Below are positions 14,746 through 22,231 of a stretch of 27,449 nucleotides of DNA, piece after piece; the stretch's first letter is position 1; each line of letters opens with the position of its first letter. This stretch comes from Desulfurococcales archaeon (GTDB lineage: Archaea > Thermoproteota > Thermoprotei_A > Sulfolobales > Ignisphaeraceae): the NCBI GenBank assembly GCA_027037025.1, contig JALWBS010000070.1, forward strand, positions 1-27,449, in the 5' to 3' direction. The position numbers and the translations under genes are program-made. The notes beneath the pieces were generated by a model that worked only from the letters and a program-made list of their open reading frames with translations, had not been told where the DNA came from and did no database searches.

Positions 14746-16551
14746 CTACATCGCTATCGATACGATTCCCCTCCTACCAAGCTTGGCTAGGGCCGCGAAG
14801 AGGATAAGGGCTTCGAGGAGCATGAGTATGGTTCCCATCGCCGCCGCCACAGCCTGGGGCTGCGCTCCACCGATTGTGCTTGGCGACTGTATGAGGCTCA
14901 TCATTACGAAGGTTATGGGTCCGCAGTGATTAGGCGAGGTTATGTCTCCTCCCAGAGCCCCTATCGTTACGCTGAGACTCACCTCGCTTAGGATGTACAC
15001 GGCGCTCAGTAGAAGACCCGCAGCTAAGCTTCTCCATGCCAGCGGAAGCACGATGTTCTTCACTATCCTCAGCCTCCTAGCCCCTAGGCATTGAGCTGCC
15101 TCCTCCACAGAGCTCGGTATCTGCAACAGTCCTGCGAAAACGGATCTAACTGTGAAGGGCATCTTCCTAACTATGTACGCGATCACGAGCACCACGGCGG
15201 GAGAGATCAGAGGGTCGAGGGGTGTACCCCTAGCGATGCCATGTAGGAAGACGAAGTACCCGAAGGCCATGACTAGGCCCGGAACAGCGAGCGGAGTTAT
15301 GGAGAGAGCATCCAGAGCCGGGGTGACGACGCTCCTTACCCTAGCGATTGCGTAACCTGCTGAGAACCCCAGGAAAGCTATGGCGGTAGCGGCGATCGCA
15401 ACGTAGATCAAGCTATTCTCTATCCCTCTAAATACACCTGGCTCTGAGAACAGAACCGCGTAGTTATTGAGCGTAAAACCGGTGGGGAAGGGACCTACCC
15501 ATCGGTGGCACAGCGCGAGAACGAATATCCCGATCTCCGGAGCAGCAGCTGCTACGAGAATCGGTAGCACTACGAGGTAAGCAACGACCTTTCCCAACCA
15601 ACCCAGCTTTATCCTGCGCAAGGGTCTAGGAGCTCCCCGGGTAAGCATGGCGTAATAGCGAAGGCTTAGATATCTGCGCAAGAAGATCATCGGGATGACC
15701 GCGAGTAGCAGCATGAGTAGGCTGAGCGCGGCCGCGGAACCACCACCGCCTATCAATGCGTACTGACGGAAGAATAGGTACACTTGATACGAAATCACCT
15801 TCCTAAAGCTGAAGACTATGGGCCCACCCACATCCTCCAAGCTCAACATGTATGCAAGGGTAGCCCCCGTGAATACGCCGGGAGCGATCAGCGGTAACAC
15901 AACGGATCTAACCAACTTGAAGCCTCGCGATCCTAAGTTCACCGCTTGCTCAATAAGCGTCGCGTCTACAGCCCTGAGCGTTGCAAGCACGTTCACGTAT
16001 ACTATGGTGTAGAACGACAGTATCTGTGTTAGAGCCACGCCAGCTAAACCCGCCACCCCTATCTTGACATGGAGTCCGAGGGCTTCGAGCACAGCGCTCA
16101 CGGTATTGCCCTGTAGATTGAATCCGTAGAGAAGCTTCACCACGTAGGCGTTCACGAAGGGCGCTACCAGGAGAGGGATCATGGCAAGCGCCGCGAAGAG
16201 CCTCCGACCGGGGAAGTCGAAGAGCCCAACGAGTATTGCTACGCTTGTACCTATAGCGGTCGTAGCTAGGGTCACTATCAACGCGTTGAGAACGCTGTTG
16301 GTTATGACCCCCATGTCAAAGCCTCTGATCGCAATAAGCGTTTCTCCACCTACGTGGGTCACTGTGATGGGGCTCACGACCGAGGACAGCCCCACGTAGA
16401 AAGGAGTTAGTAGAAGTCTCCAATCGAAGGTTAGGAGCCCCGTCGTGATGCTGGCTATAGGGGCTAAAAAGAACATTATTAGGATGGAAAGAGGTACAAC
16501 CACGAACAGCATCGATGCTACGTCGCTTCGAACGAGCGGTTTCCTAATCAT
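14746..16551 (-). CDS. Fused double permease of an Fe(III)/thiamine-type ABC importer (FbpB/ThiP-like)
   Basis: The 601-residue membrane protein is a head-to-tail fusion of two binding-protein-dependent permease domains. Each half has an EAA loop that docks the ATPase: EQAVNLGSRGFKLVRSVVLP in the first and EEAAQCLGARRLRIVKNIVLP in the second. About twelve helices are visible. One chain therefore forms the whole channel, as in FbpB, ThiP and related proteins. The ATG at 16551 is five bases after the binding-protein stop. The cognate ATPase follows. Iron(III), thiamine, or another small cation or anion are all possible substrates. Confidence 0.92.
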   Translation of the reverse strand: MIRKPLVRSDVASMLFVVVPLSILIMFFLAPIASITTGLLTFDWRLLLTPFYVGLSSVVSPITVTHVGGETLIAIRGFDMGVITNSVLNALIVTLATTAIGTSVAILVGLFDFPGRRLFAALAMIPLLVAPFVNAYVVKLLYGFNLQGNTVSAVLEALGLHVKIGVAGLAGVALTQILSFYTIVYVNVLATLRAVDATLIEQAVNLGSRGFKLVRSVVLPLIAPGVFTGATLAYMLSLEDVGGPIVFSFRKVISYQVYLFFRQYALIGGGGSAAALSLLMLLLAVIPMIFLRRYLSLRYYAMLTRGAPRPLRRIKLGWLGKVVAYLVVLPILVAAAAPEIGIFVLALCHRWVGPFPTGFTLNNYAVLFSEPGVFRGIENSLIYVAIAATAIAFLGFSAGYAIARVRSVVTPALDALSITPLAVPGLVMAFGYFVFLHGIARGTPLDPLISPAVVLVIAYIVRKMPFTVRSVFAGLLQIPSSVEEAAQCLGARRLRIVKNIVLPLAWRSLAAGLLLSAVYILSEVSLSVTIGALGGDITSPNHCGPITFVMMSLIQSPSTIGGAQPQAVAAAMGTILMLLEALILFAALAKLGRRGIVSIAM

Positions 16552-16556
16552 GGTCC

Positions 16557-18065
16557 TTATCCAGCCCCGAGCTCCTTGAGAACCTCTAGGTACTTAGCCC
16601 TAGCAGCCTCCCTCCATGCACTCACGAGCTTATCCACGATCTTCGGATTCTTCTCTATCTCCTTAGTTGCGAGGATCGCGTACTTCACGCTGAACACCAT
16701 CTTCTTACCCGTTATCGGATCCACGAACGTTGGGAAGCTCGTTAGTAGGTTCTTCAACTCCTCGAACCTGGACTTCGATATCGAGTGATCTACGTAGTAA
16801 GCCTTTAGAAGGGCTGTCCAAGCCTTCTGCAGCAGGTCGTGTAGATCTATCAGAGTAGCCTTGAAGTACAGCACAACGGCTCTCTCCGTCTCGTCGGCTA
16901 GCGTCTCGTTGAAGTTTATCGTCTTCGCATGGAGCGTGATGTTAAAGATCTCGTATAGATCCTTCCTAGCCTTGCCCTCGGGCGTCTCGAAGACCCTTGG
17001 GTTCACCGGAAGCCTGTTTATGTGCTTATCCAACCATATTACCTGTCCCTGCGTAAGCACCCATGCTACGAAGGCCTCCGCGGCTTCGGGGTGCTTCGTC
17101 GATACGGTTACGGCTATCGGATCACCGTTAACGATGGTCTCGCCCACGGGCAGTATGTACCTACATGCAGGGTTGAGTACGTGCGCCGTGTAGCCGTAGA
17201 AATCTATGGTTAGCCCCACCATGATCTCACCGTTTATCACGGCATCCCTAACGTCGTGGGAATGCCTGTAGATCCTGGAGTTAGCGGCTAGCAAGGTGAG
17301 TATCCTCCAACCCTCGTCCCATCCATAAGCCTGTAGTATGATCTCGTACATCCTCGTCATGCTGGTACTCATCGTGGGATCGGCGATTCCAACCACAGGC
17401 ACACCCGTTTTGAGCATCAGCAACCCAAGCTCATCCGAGGCAAGGTCTCTCCACGTCTTCAGCTCCTTCCAATCGAACCCCAGCTGCTTAGCAACCTTGG
17501 TATTCACAGTGAAGCCGAAGCTCGCTAAGGCAGCTGCCACCCAGTACACCTTGCCATTCACAACCTTCTTCGTGGGGACGCCCCCGATCGTATTGGGGAT
17601 CTGTTTAAGTGCGTCGAGAGCGATCTTCGTTTGCAAAGGTCTTAGTAAGTGAGCCGATAGAAGGATGTCGAAGAGCGTTGGACCTCCACCCCACGCAACG
17701 TCTACGCTATGGCTCTTCACGTACTCAACCCACCACCCAGCTGGTATCTTCACGAACTTGAGATCCGTTATACAGAACCTCTTGGCGATGCTCGAGTTCA
17801 GGAAGAGCTGCCTTGCCCTCTGAAGAACCTCAGTTGGATGGCGAGTGAGTATAACGAGCGTTACGTGCTCTCTACACGTATGTGCTACGCTATGAGCAGA
17901 GGTTCTGGAAGCGCTCATCGATGAAGTGGTTGATACTGCAACGCTGCTAGTCGACGTCGTAGTAGAGGTCTTGGGGAATCCCTTGACGAATATCGCTACC
18001 GAAACCGCGATAACCACTATCACGGCTATTGCTACAGCAATTGCAACCCTCGTGCTTAAAGCCAT
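16557..18065 (-). CDS. Membrane-anchored ABC solute-binding protein, Fe(III)/AfuA-like class
   Basis: From the ATG at 18065 the protein has 502 residues. An N-terminal anchor (VAIAVAIAVIVVIAVSVAIFV) is followed by a Ser/Thr-rich linker and a two-lobe binding fold. Typical segments are SVDVAWGGGPTLFDILL, VYWVAAALASFGFTVNTKVAKQLG, TWRDLAS and DPIAVTVSTKHPEAAEAFVAWVLT, as in the Fe(III)/spermidine/thiamine group. It is about 130 residues longer than most such proteins because of a helical C-terminal extension. The frame is open to 18113, but the ATG at 18065 has GGTGAGG at 18074-18080, and a TATA box lies upstream inside the longer frame. It heads the importer operon. Confidence 0.88.
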   Translation of the reverse strand: MALSTRVAIAVAIAVIVVIAVSVAIFVKGFPKTSTTTSTSSVAVSTTSSMSASRTSAHSVAHTCREHVTLVILTRHPTEVLQRARQLFLNSSIAKRFCITDLKFVKIPAGWWVEYVKSHSVDVAWGGGPTLFDILLSAHLLRPLQTKIALDALKQIPNTIGGVPTKKVVNGKVYWVAAALASFGFTVNTKVAKQLGFDWKELKTWRDLASDELGLLMLKTGVPVVGIADPTMSTSMTRMYEIILQAYGWDEGWRILTLLAANSRIYRHSHDVRDAVINGEIMVGLTIDFYGYTAHVLNPACRYILPVGETIVNGDPIAVTVSTKHPEAAEAFVAWVLTQGQVIWLDKHINRLPVNPRVFETPEGKARKDLYEIFNITLHAKTINFNETLADETERAVVLYFKATLIDLHDLLQKAWTALLKAYYVDHSISKSRFEELKNLLTSFPTFVDPITGKKMVFSVKYAILATKEIEKNPKIVDKLVSAWREAARAKYLEVLKELGAG

Positions 18066-18073
18066 GTAGCCCG

Positions 18074-18103
18074 CCTCACCCAATCTTTGTTTACCTATAT
18101 AAA
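18074..18103 (-). promoter_or_regulatory. TATA box and ribosome binding site that set the start of the importer operon
   Basis: On the minus strand, TTTATATA at 18096-18103 is an excellent archaeal TATA box. GGTGAGG at 18074-18080 lies eight bases before the ATG at 18065. Both fall within the longer open frame that reaches 18113, so that longer start is unlikely. The predicted transcript start (about 26 bases after the TATA centre, near 18073) falls close to the ribosome binding site, so the leader would be very short. Confidence 0.65.
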
Positions 18104-18257
18104 CTTGCATCACCTTGAAATCCTAAGATCTCAGTAGATCTGGTAATCCACAGTGGTTCTACCACGAGCTCAAGATCGCTCGGGTACGCTCTAGAAGGTT
18201 CGTAACCTGGATCGTTGAAAGCCGGAGGTTCGCGAACATGCGCTTGACTAGTGGACT

Positions 18258-19346
18258 CTAAGGTGGTATACCTAGGAGTAGCATGATCGATATCGTTAGC
18301 GCTGCCAACGATATTGCTAGGAGAACCCACTTGGCTATCGATCCTCTACTCCTACCCTCGCTAACCTCTTCCGTCGTCTTCTCCTCAGCTTTCTGTTCAA
18401 GCTCTTTCTTCTTCTTCTCACCAACTTCCTCGATCTCAGATTCCTTCCTAGATTCCTTAGGTTCGATTGTCTTCACGACCACCTTGTTCTCGTTAGCTGG
18501 AGCTCTCAGTATGTGGGGTTTGAAGAACCTACGTTTAGCTACCCTCTTCACTCTCCTAACTTTCTCAAGTCTCTTCAGATAGTCGTCGAATTCCTTACTA
18601 AGCCAATCCTCGATAACGTCCACTACCTCGCGCAGATTCTTGAACTGAACTCGTTCTCTAATGAGTTGAGGAAGCGTGCCTATGCCGACGATCCTACTCA
18701 CGATTTCGAGAACCCCATCGTCGCTGAGGGCTATCCTCAACACGTCTCGCGTCGATAGCTTCAGCCCTAGATCCATGTTCATCTCCTTCAAGTACGTATA
18801 GAAGGTCTCTAGCTTCATAGCGACGCAGTAGGTGGTAGAACAACTTCGGAGAGATCTACGTAGCTGATCCACCAACGTATCGAGGATCTTGGAGATGTTT
18901 AAGGCTACCTCCTTAGCTATAGCTCCATGCACACCGTTGACGTTGACCGTGAAGTTCCTTACCTCCGTGCTCGTATGAACATCGCTACGAACGTTGCTAA
19001 CCTCATCATTGCTCAGCCTATGCTTAAGGTCTTCGACGAAGTTTCGAGGGATTGCATTCTCTACGAAGTTAACCCCCTGAGGTGTCAGCACAAGGATGTG
19101 GCTATTACCACGAGGAATCTTAACGGCGTATCCATGAGCTACGAGCCTCTCAACATCTTCGAGCAGTTCCCTCCTGAACATACTCTCCTCGCTCACTCTA
19201 TAGGTAGAGCTAAGGAAGTTGGTGTCTAGGAGTTGCTGAAGCTTCGCAACTCTCTTGGATAGAGAATCCATGTTCTCCGCAATACCGTTGTTCATGTACA
19301 TAGCCAGCAATACCACTAGGTATCTAGGAAAAGCATTCTTATCCAA
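18258..19346 (-). CDS. Tail-anchored protein with possible winged-helix N-terminus, function unknown
   Basis: I recognise no named family for this 362-residue protein. The N-terminal 110 residues look like a winged-helix fold: FRRELLEDVERLVAHGYAVKIPRG, then SHILVLTPQGVNFVE, resembles a recognition helix followed by a beta wing. The middle is helical. From about residue 270 there is a basic patch (RVKRVAKRRFFK) and then a Lys/Glu-rich low-complexity linker. The protein ends in one hydrophobic helix (WVLLAISLAALTISIMLLLG) three residues from the C-terminus. No signal peptide is present, so the bulk should be cytoplasmic and held to the membrane by its tail. Membrane-bound archaeal regulators such as ArnR have a comparable plan, but similarity is only architectural. 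The start is TTG at 19346, with a TATA-like AACTTTATCT about 40 bases upstream. Confidence 0.6.
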   Translation of the reverse strand: MDKNAFPRYLVVLLAMYMNNGIAENMDSLSKRVAKLQQLLDTNFLSSTYRVSEESMFRRELLEDVERLVAHGYAVKIPRGNSHILVLTPQGVNFVENAIPRNFVEDLKHRLSNDEVSNVRSDVHTSTEVRNFTVNVNGVHGAIAKEVALNISKILDTLVDQLRRSLRSCSTTYCVAMKLETFYTYLKEMNMDLGLKLSTRDVLRIALSDDGVLEIVSRIVGIGTLPQLIRERVQFKNLREVVDVIEDWLSKEFDDYLKRLEKVRRVKRVAKRRFFKPHILRAPANENKVVVKTIEPKESRKESEIEEVGEKKKKELEQKAEEKTTEEVSEGRSRGSIAKWVLLAISLAALTISIMLLLGIPP

Positions 19347-19395
19347 GAGCTATGTCCCACATACTCGAATGTATGGAGATAGATAAAGTTTGGCC

Positions 19396-19500
19396 CTGGG
19401 GACACCGCTGATGAAAACTATGTAGGGTGTCCCCAGAGAGGGGTTTTTCAAGGCATGTGCAGACCCGTTCTTCGGTCCCCGGTGCAGAGCCTTGGATCCC
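19396..19500. other. Two adjacent strong hairpins, possible structured RNA or regulatory element
   Basis: Hairpin 1 has a perfect 11-base stem: CTGGGGACACC (19396-19406) with GGTGTCCCCAG (19426-19436), across a 19-base loop. Hairpin 2 is nested: GGG (19441-19443) with CCC (19498-19500), CAAGGC (19449-19454) with GCCTTG (19489-19494), TGCA (19458-19461) with TGCA (19483-19486), and GACC (19462-19465) with GGTC (19474-19477). They lie between two minus-strand genes: downstream of the PflX-like stop and upstream of the promoter of the tail-anchored protein gene. No tRNA, SRP RNA, RNase P or clear C/D or H/ACA signature was recognised. On the plus strand a T5 run follows hairpin 1. Strand and function are open. 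Confidence 0.45.
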
Positions 19501-19605
19501 TTGACGCAGGTAATCGCGTGGATAACGACTTTAACGGCTTTGATAGTGAGCTGGTGTATTAGGAGGAGAAGAGCTAGGAGGTAGCTTAACGAAGCTCTCG
19601 CTTCC

Positions 19606-20754
19606 CTACCTACTTATCTCCTTCCAGAGTATGCCGAGTTTGGTTGCGTAGCCATAGGCTTCCTCCAACTCTTTCCAGCTAGGTCTCCTAGCGATATCAG
19701 GGTATGTGTAGGCTCGGTGCTCGGGTCTGTACTGATCCATGATGTTTACCAGCACCCTATCCCTCGGCAGGTTCTCGGCTATCATCCTCAGCACGGGCTT
19801 AGTGCAGCACTCGACGTGGTTTGGAAGCACTAAGTGCCTTATTATCATGTCTCCCCACTCGATTGCGATTTTGAGGTTTCTCACGGTTACCGAGACGTAG
19901 TTTTCGATCCCCGACAACCTCTTTGCGCACGCATCGTTTCCGTACTTGAAGTCGGGTAGCCATATGTCCATAACGTGCTTGAGCAGCTCCATGGTCTCGA
20001 GGGTCATGTAGAAGTTGCTGTTCCATAGCTGAGCTATGTTCACGTCTAGGTAGAGAAGGCTCTCCAGAATCGTGTGCGTATTGGGTATGGGGTCTCCACC
20101 AACGTGGTTGATGTTCCTAGCACCCTTCATAGCCAACTCCTTCTGCATCAAGGCGAGCTTCCTAGCATCCACGATCACGCCATCCCTTGGATGAACCTGG
20201 GAAATGTCCCAGTTCTGGCAGTAGACGCATGCGAAGTTGCAACCGCCGTAGAATATCGTTCCGCTAGGCACGAGCGGAGCTTCCTCGCCTACGTGTAGGA
20301 ACCAGCTATGAACGTAGGTCCTTCCATCAACCCTACAAGCGCCGATAGCGCCCGAGATCCTATCGACGCTGCACTTCCTCTCGCAGAATCTACAGCTCCT
20401 AACGATCCTCTTCGCTATCTCAACCTTTAGATGAACGAAGTTCGGCTCGGCTAGTCGATAGCACTTCACGAACTCATCGAATCTCATACCCTCCTTCCTA
20501 ACCTCTCTCCACCTAGACTCGAATTCCTTGCCTAGATCGTTGTGAAGAGCCCACAGCTCCTCCACGCTCATCGAAAAGAGCTTCTCGGGGGAAACTTCGA
20601 GAGGCACGCTCTTCGCGATCACGAACTTGGCTGGGTAGCCATCGAGTAGAACTGCGTAGTACCAACTAAGAGCTTTCCTAAACGTCTCGTTGCTAAGAGC
20701 CTCGACCGCGTCGGGCCTTACCAACGCCCAGTAACGTTCGCTTCCCCACACCAA
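19606..20754 (-). CDS. Radical SAM protein, PflX/COG1313-like (pyruvate formate-lyase activase-related)
   Basis: The 382-residue protein carries the radical SAM motif CX3CX2C at Cys172, Cys176 and Cys179 (CNFACVYCQNW). NHVGGDP follows as the SAM-contact strand, and WLPDFKYGND, RHLVLPNHV and NIMDQYRPEH are typical of the activase-like COG1313 group. Ahead of the barrel lies a second cysteine set: Cys121, Cys124, Cys128 and Cys140 (CRFCERKC, then GAC), which also occurs in this group and may bind another cluster. The substrate of this group is unknown; glycyl-radical activation is suggested by similarity only. The start is TTG at 20754, or GTG three bases later. The gene is divergent from the HD-domain gene across 88 bases. 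Confidence 0.85.
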   Translation of the reverse strand: MVWGSERYWALVRPDAVEALSNETFRKALSWYYAVLLDGYPAKFVIAKSVPLEVSPEKLFSMSVEELWALHNDLGKEFESRWREVRKEGMRFDEFVKCYRLAEPNFVHLKVEIAKRIVRSCRFCERKCSVDRISGAIGACRVDGRTYVHSWFLHVGEEAPLVPSGTIFYGGCNFACVYCQNWDISQVHPRDGVIVDARKLALMQKELAMKGARNINHVGGDPIPNTHTILESLLYLDVNIAQLWNSNFYMTLETMELLKHVMDIWLPDFKYGNDACAKRLSGIENYVSVTVRNLKIAIEWGDMIIRHLVLPNHVECCTKPVLRMIAENLPRDRVLVNIMDQYRPEHRAYTYPDIARRPSWKELEEAYGYATKLGILWKEISR

Positions 20755-20842
20755 GCTCTACGAACCCACTCGGGATCTAGCTATCAAGCTCTTTAACGCT
20801 ATCCTCAAACATATTTCCCTCCGAAGCCCATAGGCTCCACGG

Positions 20843-21415
20843 GTGCTCATGGTGTTGACCCGCGACGAAGCTCTCAATCTTCTCCGAACGTATCTAAGGG
20901 ATGAGAAGATGGTTAAGCACTGCATAGCCGTTGAGGCTGTGATGAGAGCTTTGGCTAGGAGGCTCGGTAAGGATGAGGAGCTGTGGAGCTTGATCGGGCT
21001 TCTACACGACGTAGACTACGACGTGACGAACAGAGATTTGAGGAGCCATGGAATCAAGGCAATGGAGATTCTATCCAACCACCTACCACCCGAGCTCCTC
21101 AAGGTGATTGCGTGTCACAACGAGGAGACTGGGATCGAGCCCGAGACCGAGGAGGGTAAGGAGATGTGCATAGCGCTACGAGCGGCTGACCAGGTTTCGG
21201 GGCTCATCGTCGCCACGGCGCTGGTCATGCCCAGCAAGAAGATAGCCGAGATCAAGCTCTCCACACTGAAGAGGAAGTACAAGTCGAAGGACTTCGCGCG
21301 CGGCGTGAAGCGCGAGAGGATAGCAGCTATAGAGAAACTCGGCATTCCCCTAGACGAGTTCCTAGCAATAGCTCTCGAAGCCATGAGAAACATCGCAGAT
21401 CAACTCGGGCTCTGA
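20843..21415 (+). CDS. HD-domain metal-dependent phosphohydrolase
   Basis: The 190-residue protein has the HD-domain ligands in order: His26 (KHCIAVEAVM), His55-Asp56 (GLLHDVDYD), a later His in LKVIACHNEETG, and Asp in ALRAADQVSGL. This matches the HDIG/HD-hydrolase group that acts on phosphoesters or nucleotides, with no partner domain to reveal the substrate. The GTG at 20843 and the ATG at 20849 are both possible. GGGTG just upstream favours the ATG, and a TATA-like AACATATTT lies near 20808. It is divergent from the PflX-like radical SAM gene, so the two may share regulation. Confidence 0.85.
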   Translation: MLMVLTRDEALNLLRTYLRDEKMVKHCIAVEAVMRALARRLGKDEELWSLIGLLHDVDYDVTNRDLRSHGIKAMEILSNHLPPELLKVIACHNEETGIEPETEEGKEMCIALRAADQVSGLIVATALVMPSKKIAEIKLSTLKRKYKSKDFARGVKRERIAAIEKLGIPLDEFLAIALEAMRNIADQLGL

Positions 21416-21700
21416 AAGTACTAGAGTTAGAGTATGTGCCACAGATCTGTTTTCGAAGAAGTAATCAATTAGTTGTATCAGTGCGAGCTATTGAAATCGC
21501 TTAGAATTGCTAAACAAAAGGTATAATGCTAACTCTTGCCCTGATATCAACTCTTGAGCTTCATGATCGTTGATAGCGATTTAATGATGAGGCTTGTGAT
21601 GTCCAATGTTACGCTTCGTGAGGTGGATTAAGTGTGTTGCGATGATTCAATTCATTGTCTACGCAACCCTCGTTTGAAGCTCAATGAAGTATGGCAACCA
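21416..21700. other. Intergenic stretch with no recognised feature
   Basis: This AT-rich 285-base gap separates two converging genes. Small open frames on the plus strand near its right end run over the opposite-strand gene and look spurious. No tRNA, terminator hairpin or repeat was recognised. Confidence 0.4.
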
Positions 21701-22231
21701 CTATTTCTTAACCCAACTCTCTACGCTAGACCAGCATACGTCAACATGGTCAATCACTCTCTTTCTGATCAATTCCCTCAATTCTCTACTCTTCATGGCT
21801 TCGTACGAAACCAGCAGAACTCTCTTGACTTTGCACGGGCTATACGGCGTTCTGCTAGTGATGGAAATGATAGTTAGGGTTCTCACGAACGCGTTGAGCA
21901 CTTCCTCGCAGTGATCTAGCTTATCCTGCAACTCCTTAGGGTCTCTATGTCTGAACGGAGGGTCTATCTCTACGAGGAGCGCCACTATCTCGTTACTTAA
22001 GCGATCGATAAGAACTACGATGTAGTCACAGTGACTAACAGGATTTATGTTAACACACTTTTGTAGAGAATAGCAGATTGGTTCAAGAGCTATTATTACT
22101 GAAGCACCGCTACATATGAATGGACAGTTTCCAGTTTCATTAAGACACACAATCCTCTTACTATCATCAACGATAGGCTTAGCTCTAAGCGGATCGATGG
22201 ATGGTGTGCTCAACTGGATATCCCTATACAA
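21701..22231 (-). CDS. Cys-rich protein of unknown function, partner of the AAA ATPase
   Basis: I do not recognise this 176-residue protein. It has cysteines at about residues 29, 36, 40, 53, 59, 68, 108, 133 and 166, of which CLNETGNCPFIC and CYSLQKC are paired like a metal-binding cluster. A core of beta strands follows: CDYIVVLIDR, then IVALLVEIDPP, then a long helix and a late strand VKRVLLVSYEAM. An Asp69...Glu88-x-Asp90 spacing is reminiscent of PD-(D/E)XK nucleases, but the usual Lys is missing, so this is only a suggestion. The start is TTG at 22231, overlapping the ATPase gene by eight bases, so the pair is translationally coupled. It could be an effector nuclease or a small regulator of the ATPase. 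Confidence 0.6.
   Translation of the reverse strand: MYRDIQLSTPSIDPLRAKPIVDDSKRIVCLNETGNCPFICSGASVIIALEPICYSLQKCVNINPVSHCDYIVVLIDRLSNEIVALLVEIDPPFRHRDPKELQDKLDHCEEVLNAFVRTLTIISITSRTPYSPCKVKRVLLVSYEAMKSRELRELIRKRVIDHVDVCWSSVESWVKK

Noticed and set aside
19407..19425. UGAUGA-containing loop taken as a kink-loop of an H/ACA guide RNA
   Set aside because: The loop lacks the opposing GA needed for the kink, and no ACA box sits at the right distance; kept only as an unassigned hairpin.
21583..21640. ATGATGA followed by TGATGT, suggesting a C/D box guide RNA
   Set aside because: No CTGA box D or D' was found at suitable spacing, so it does not satisfy the guide RNA pattern.
21632..21914. Short plus-strand frames near the end of the Cys-rich gene
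   Set aside because: They lie largely antisense to the coupled gene pair, lack ribosome binding sites and look non-protein-like.
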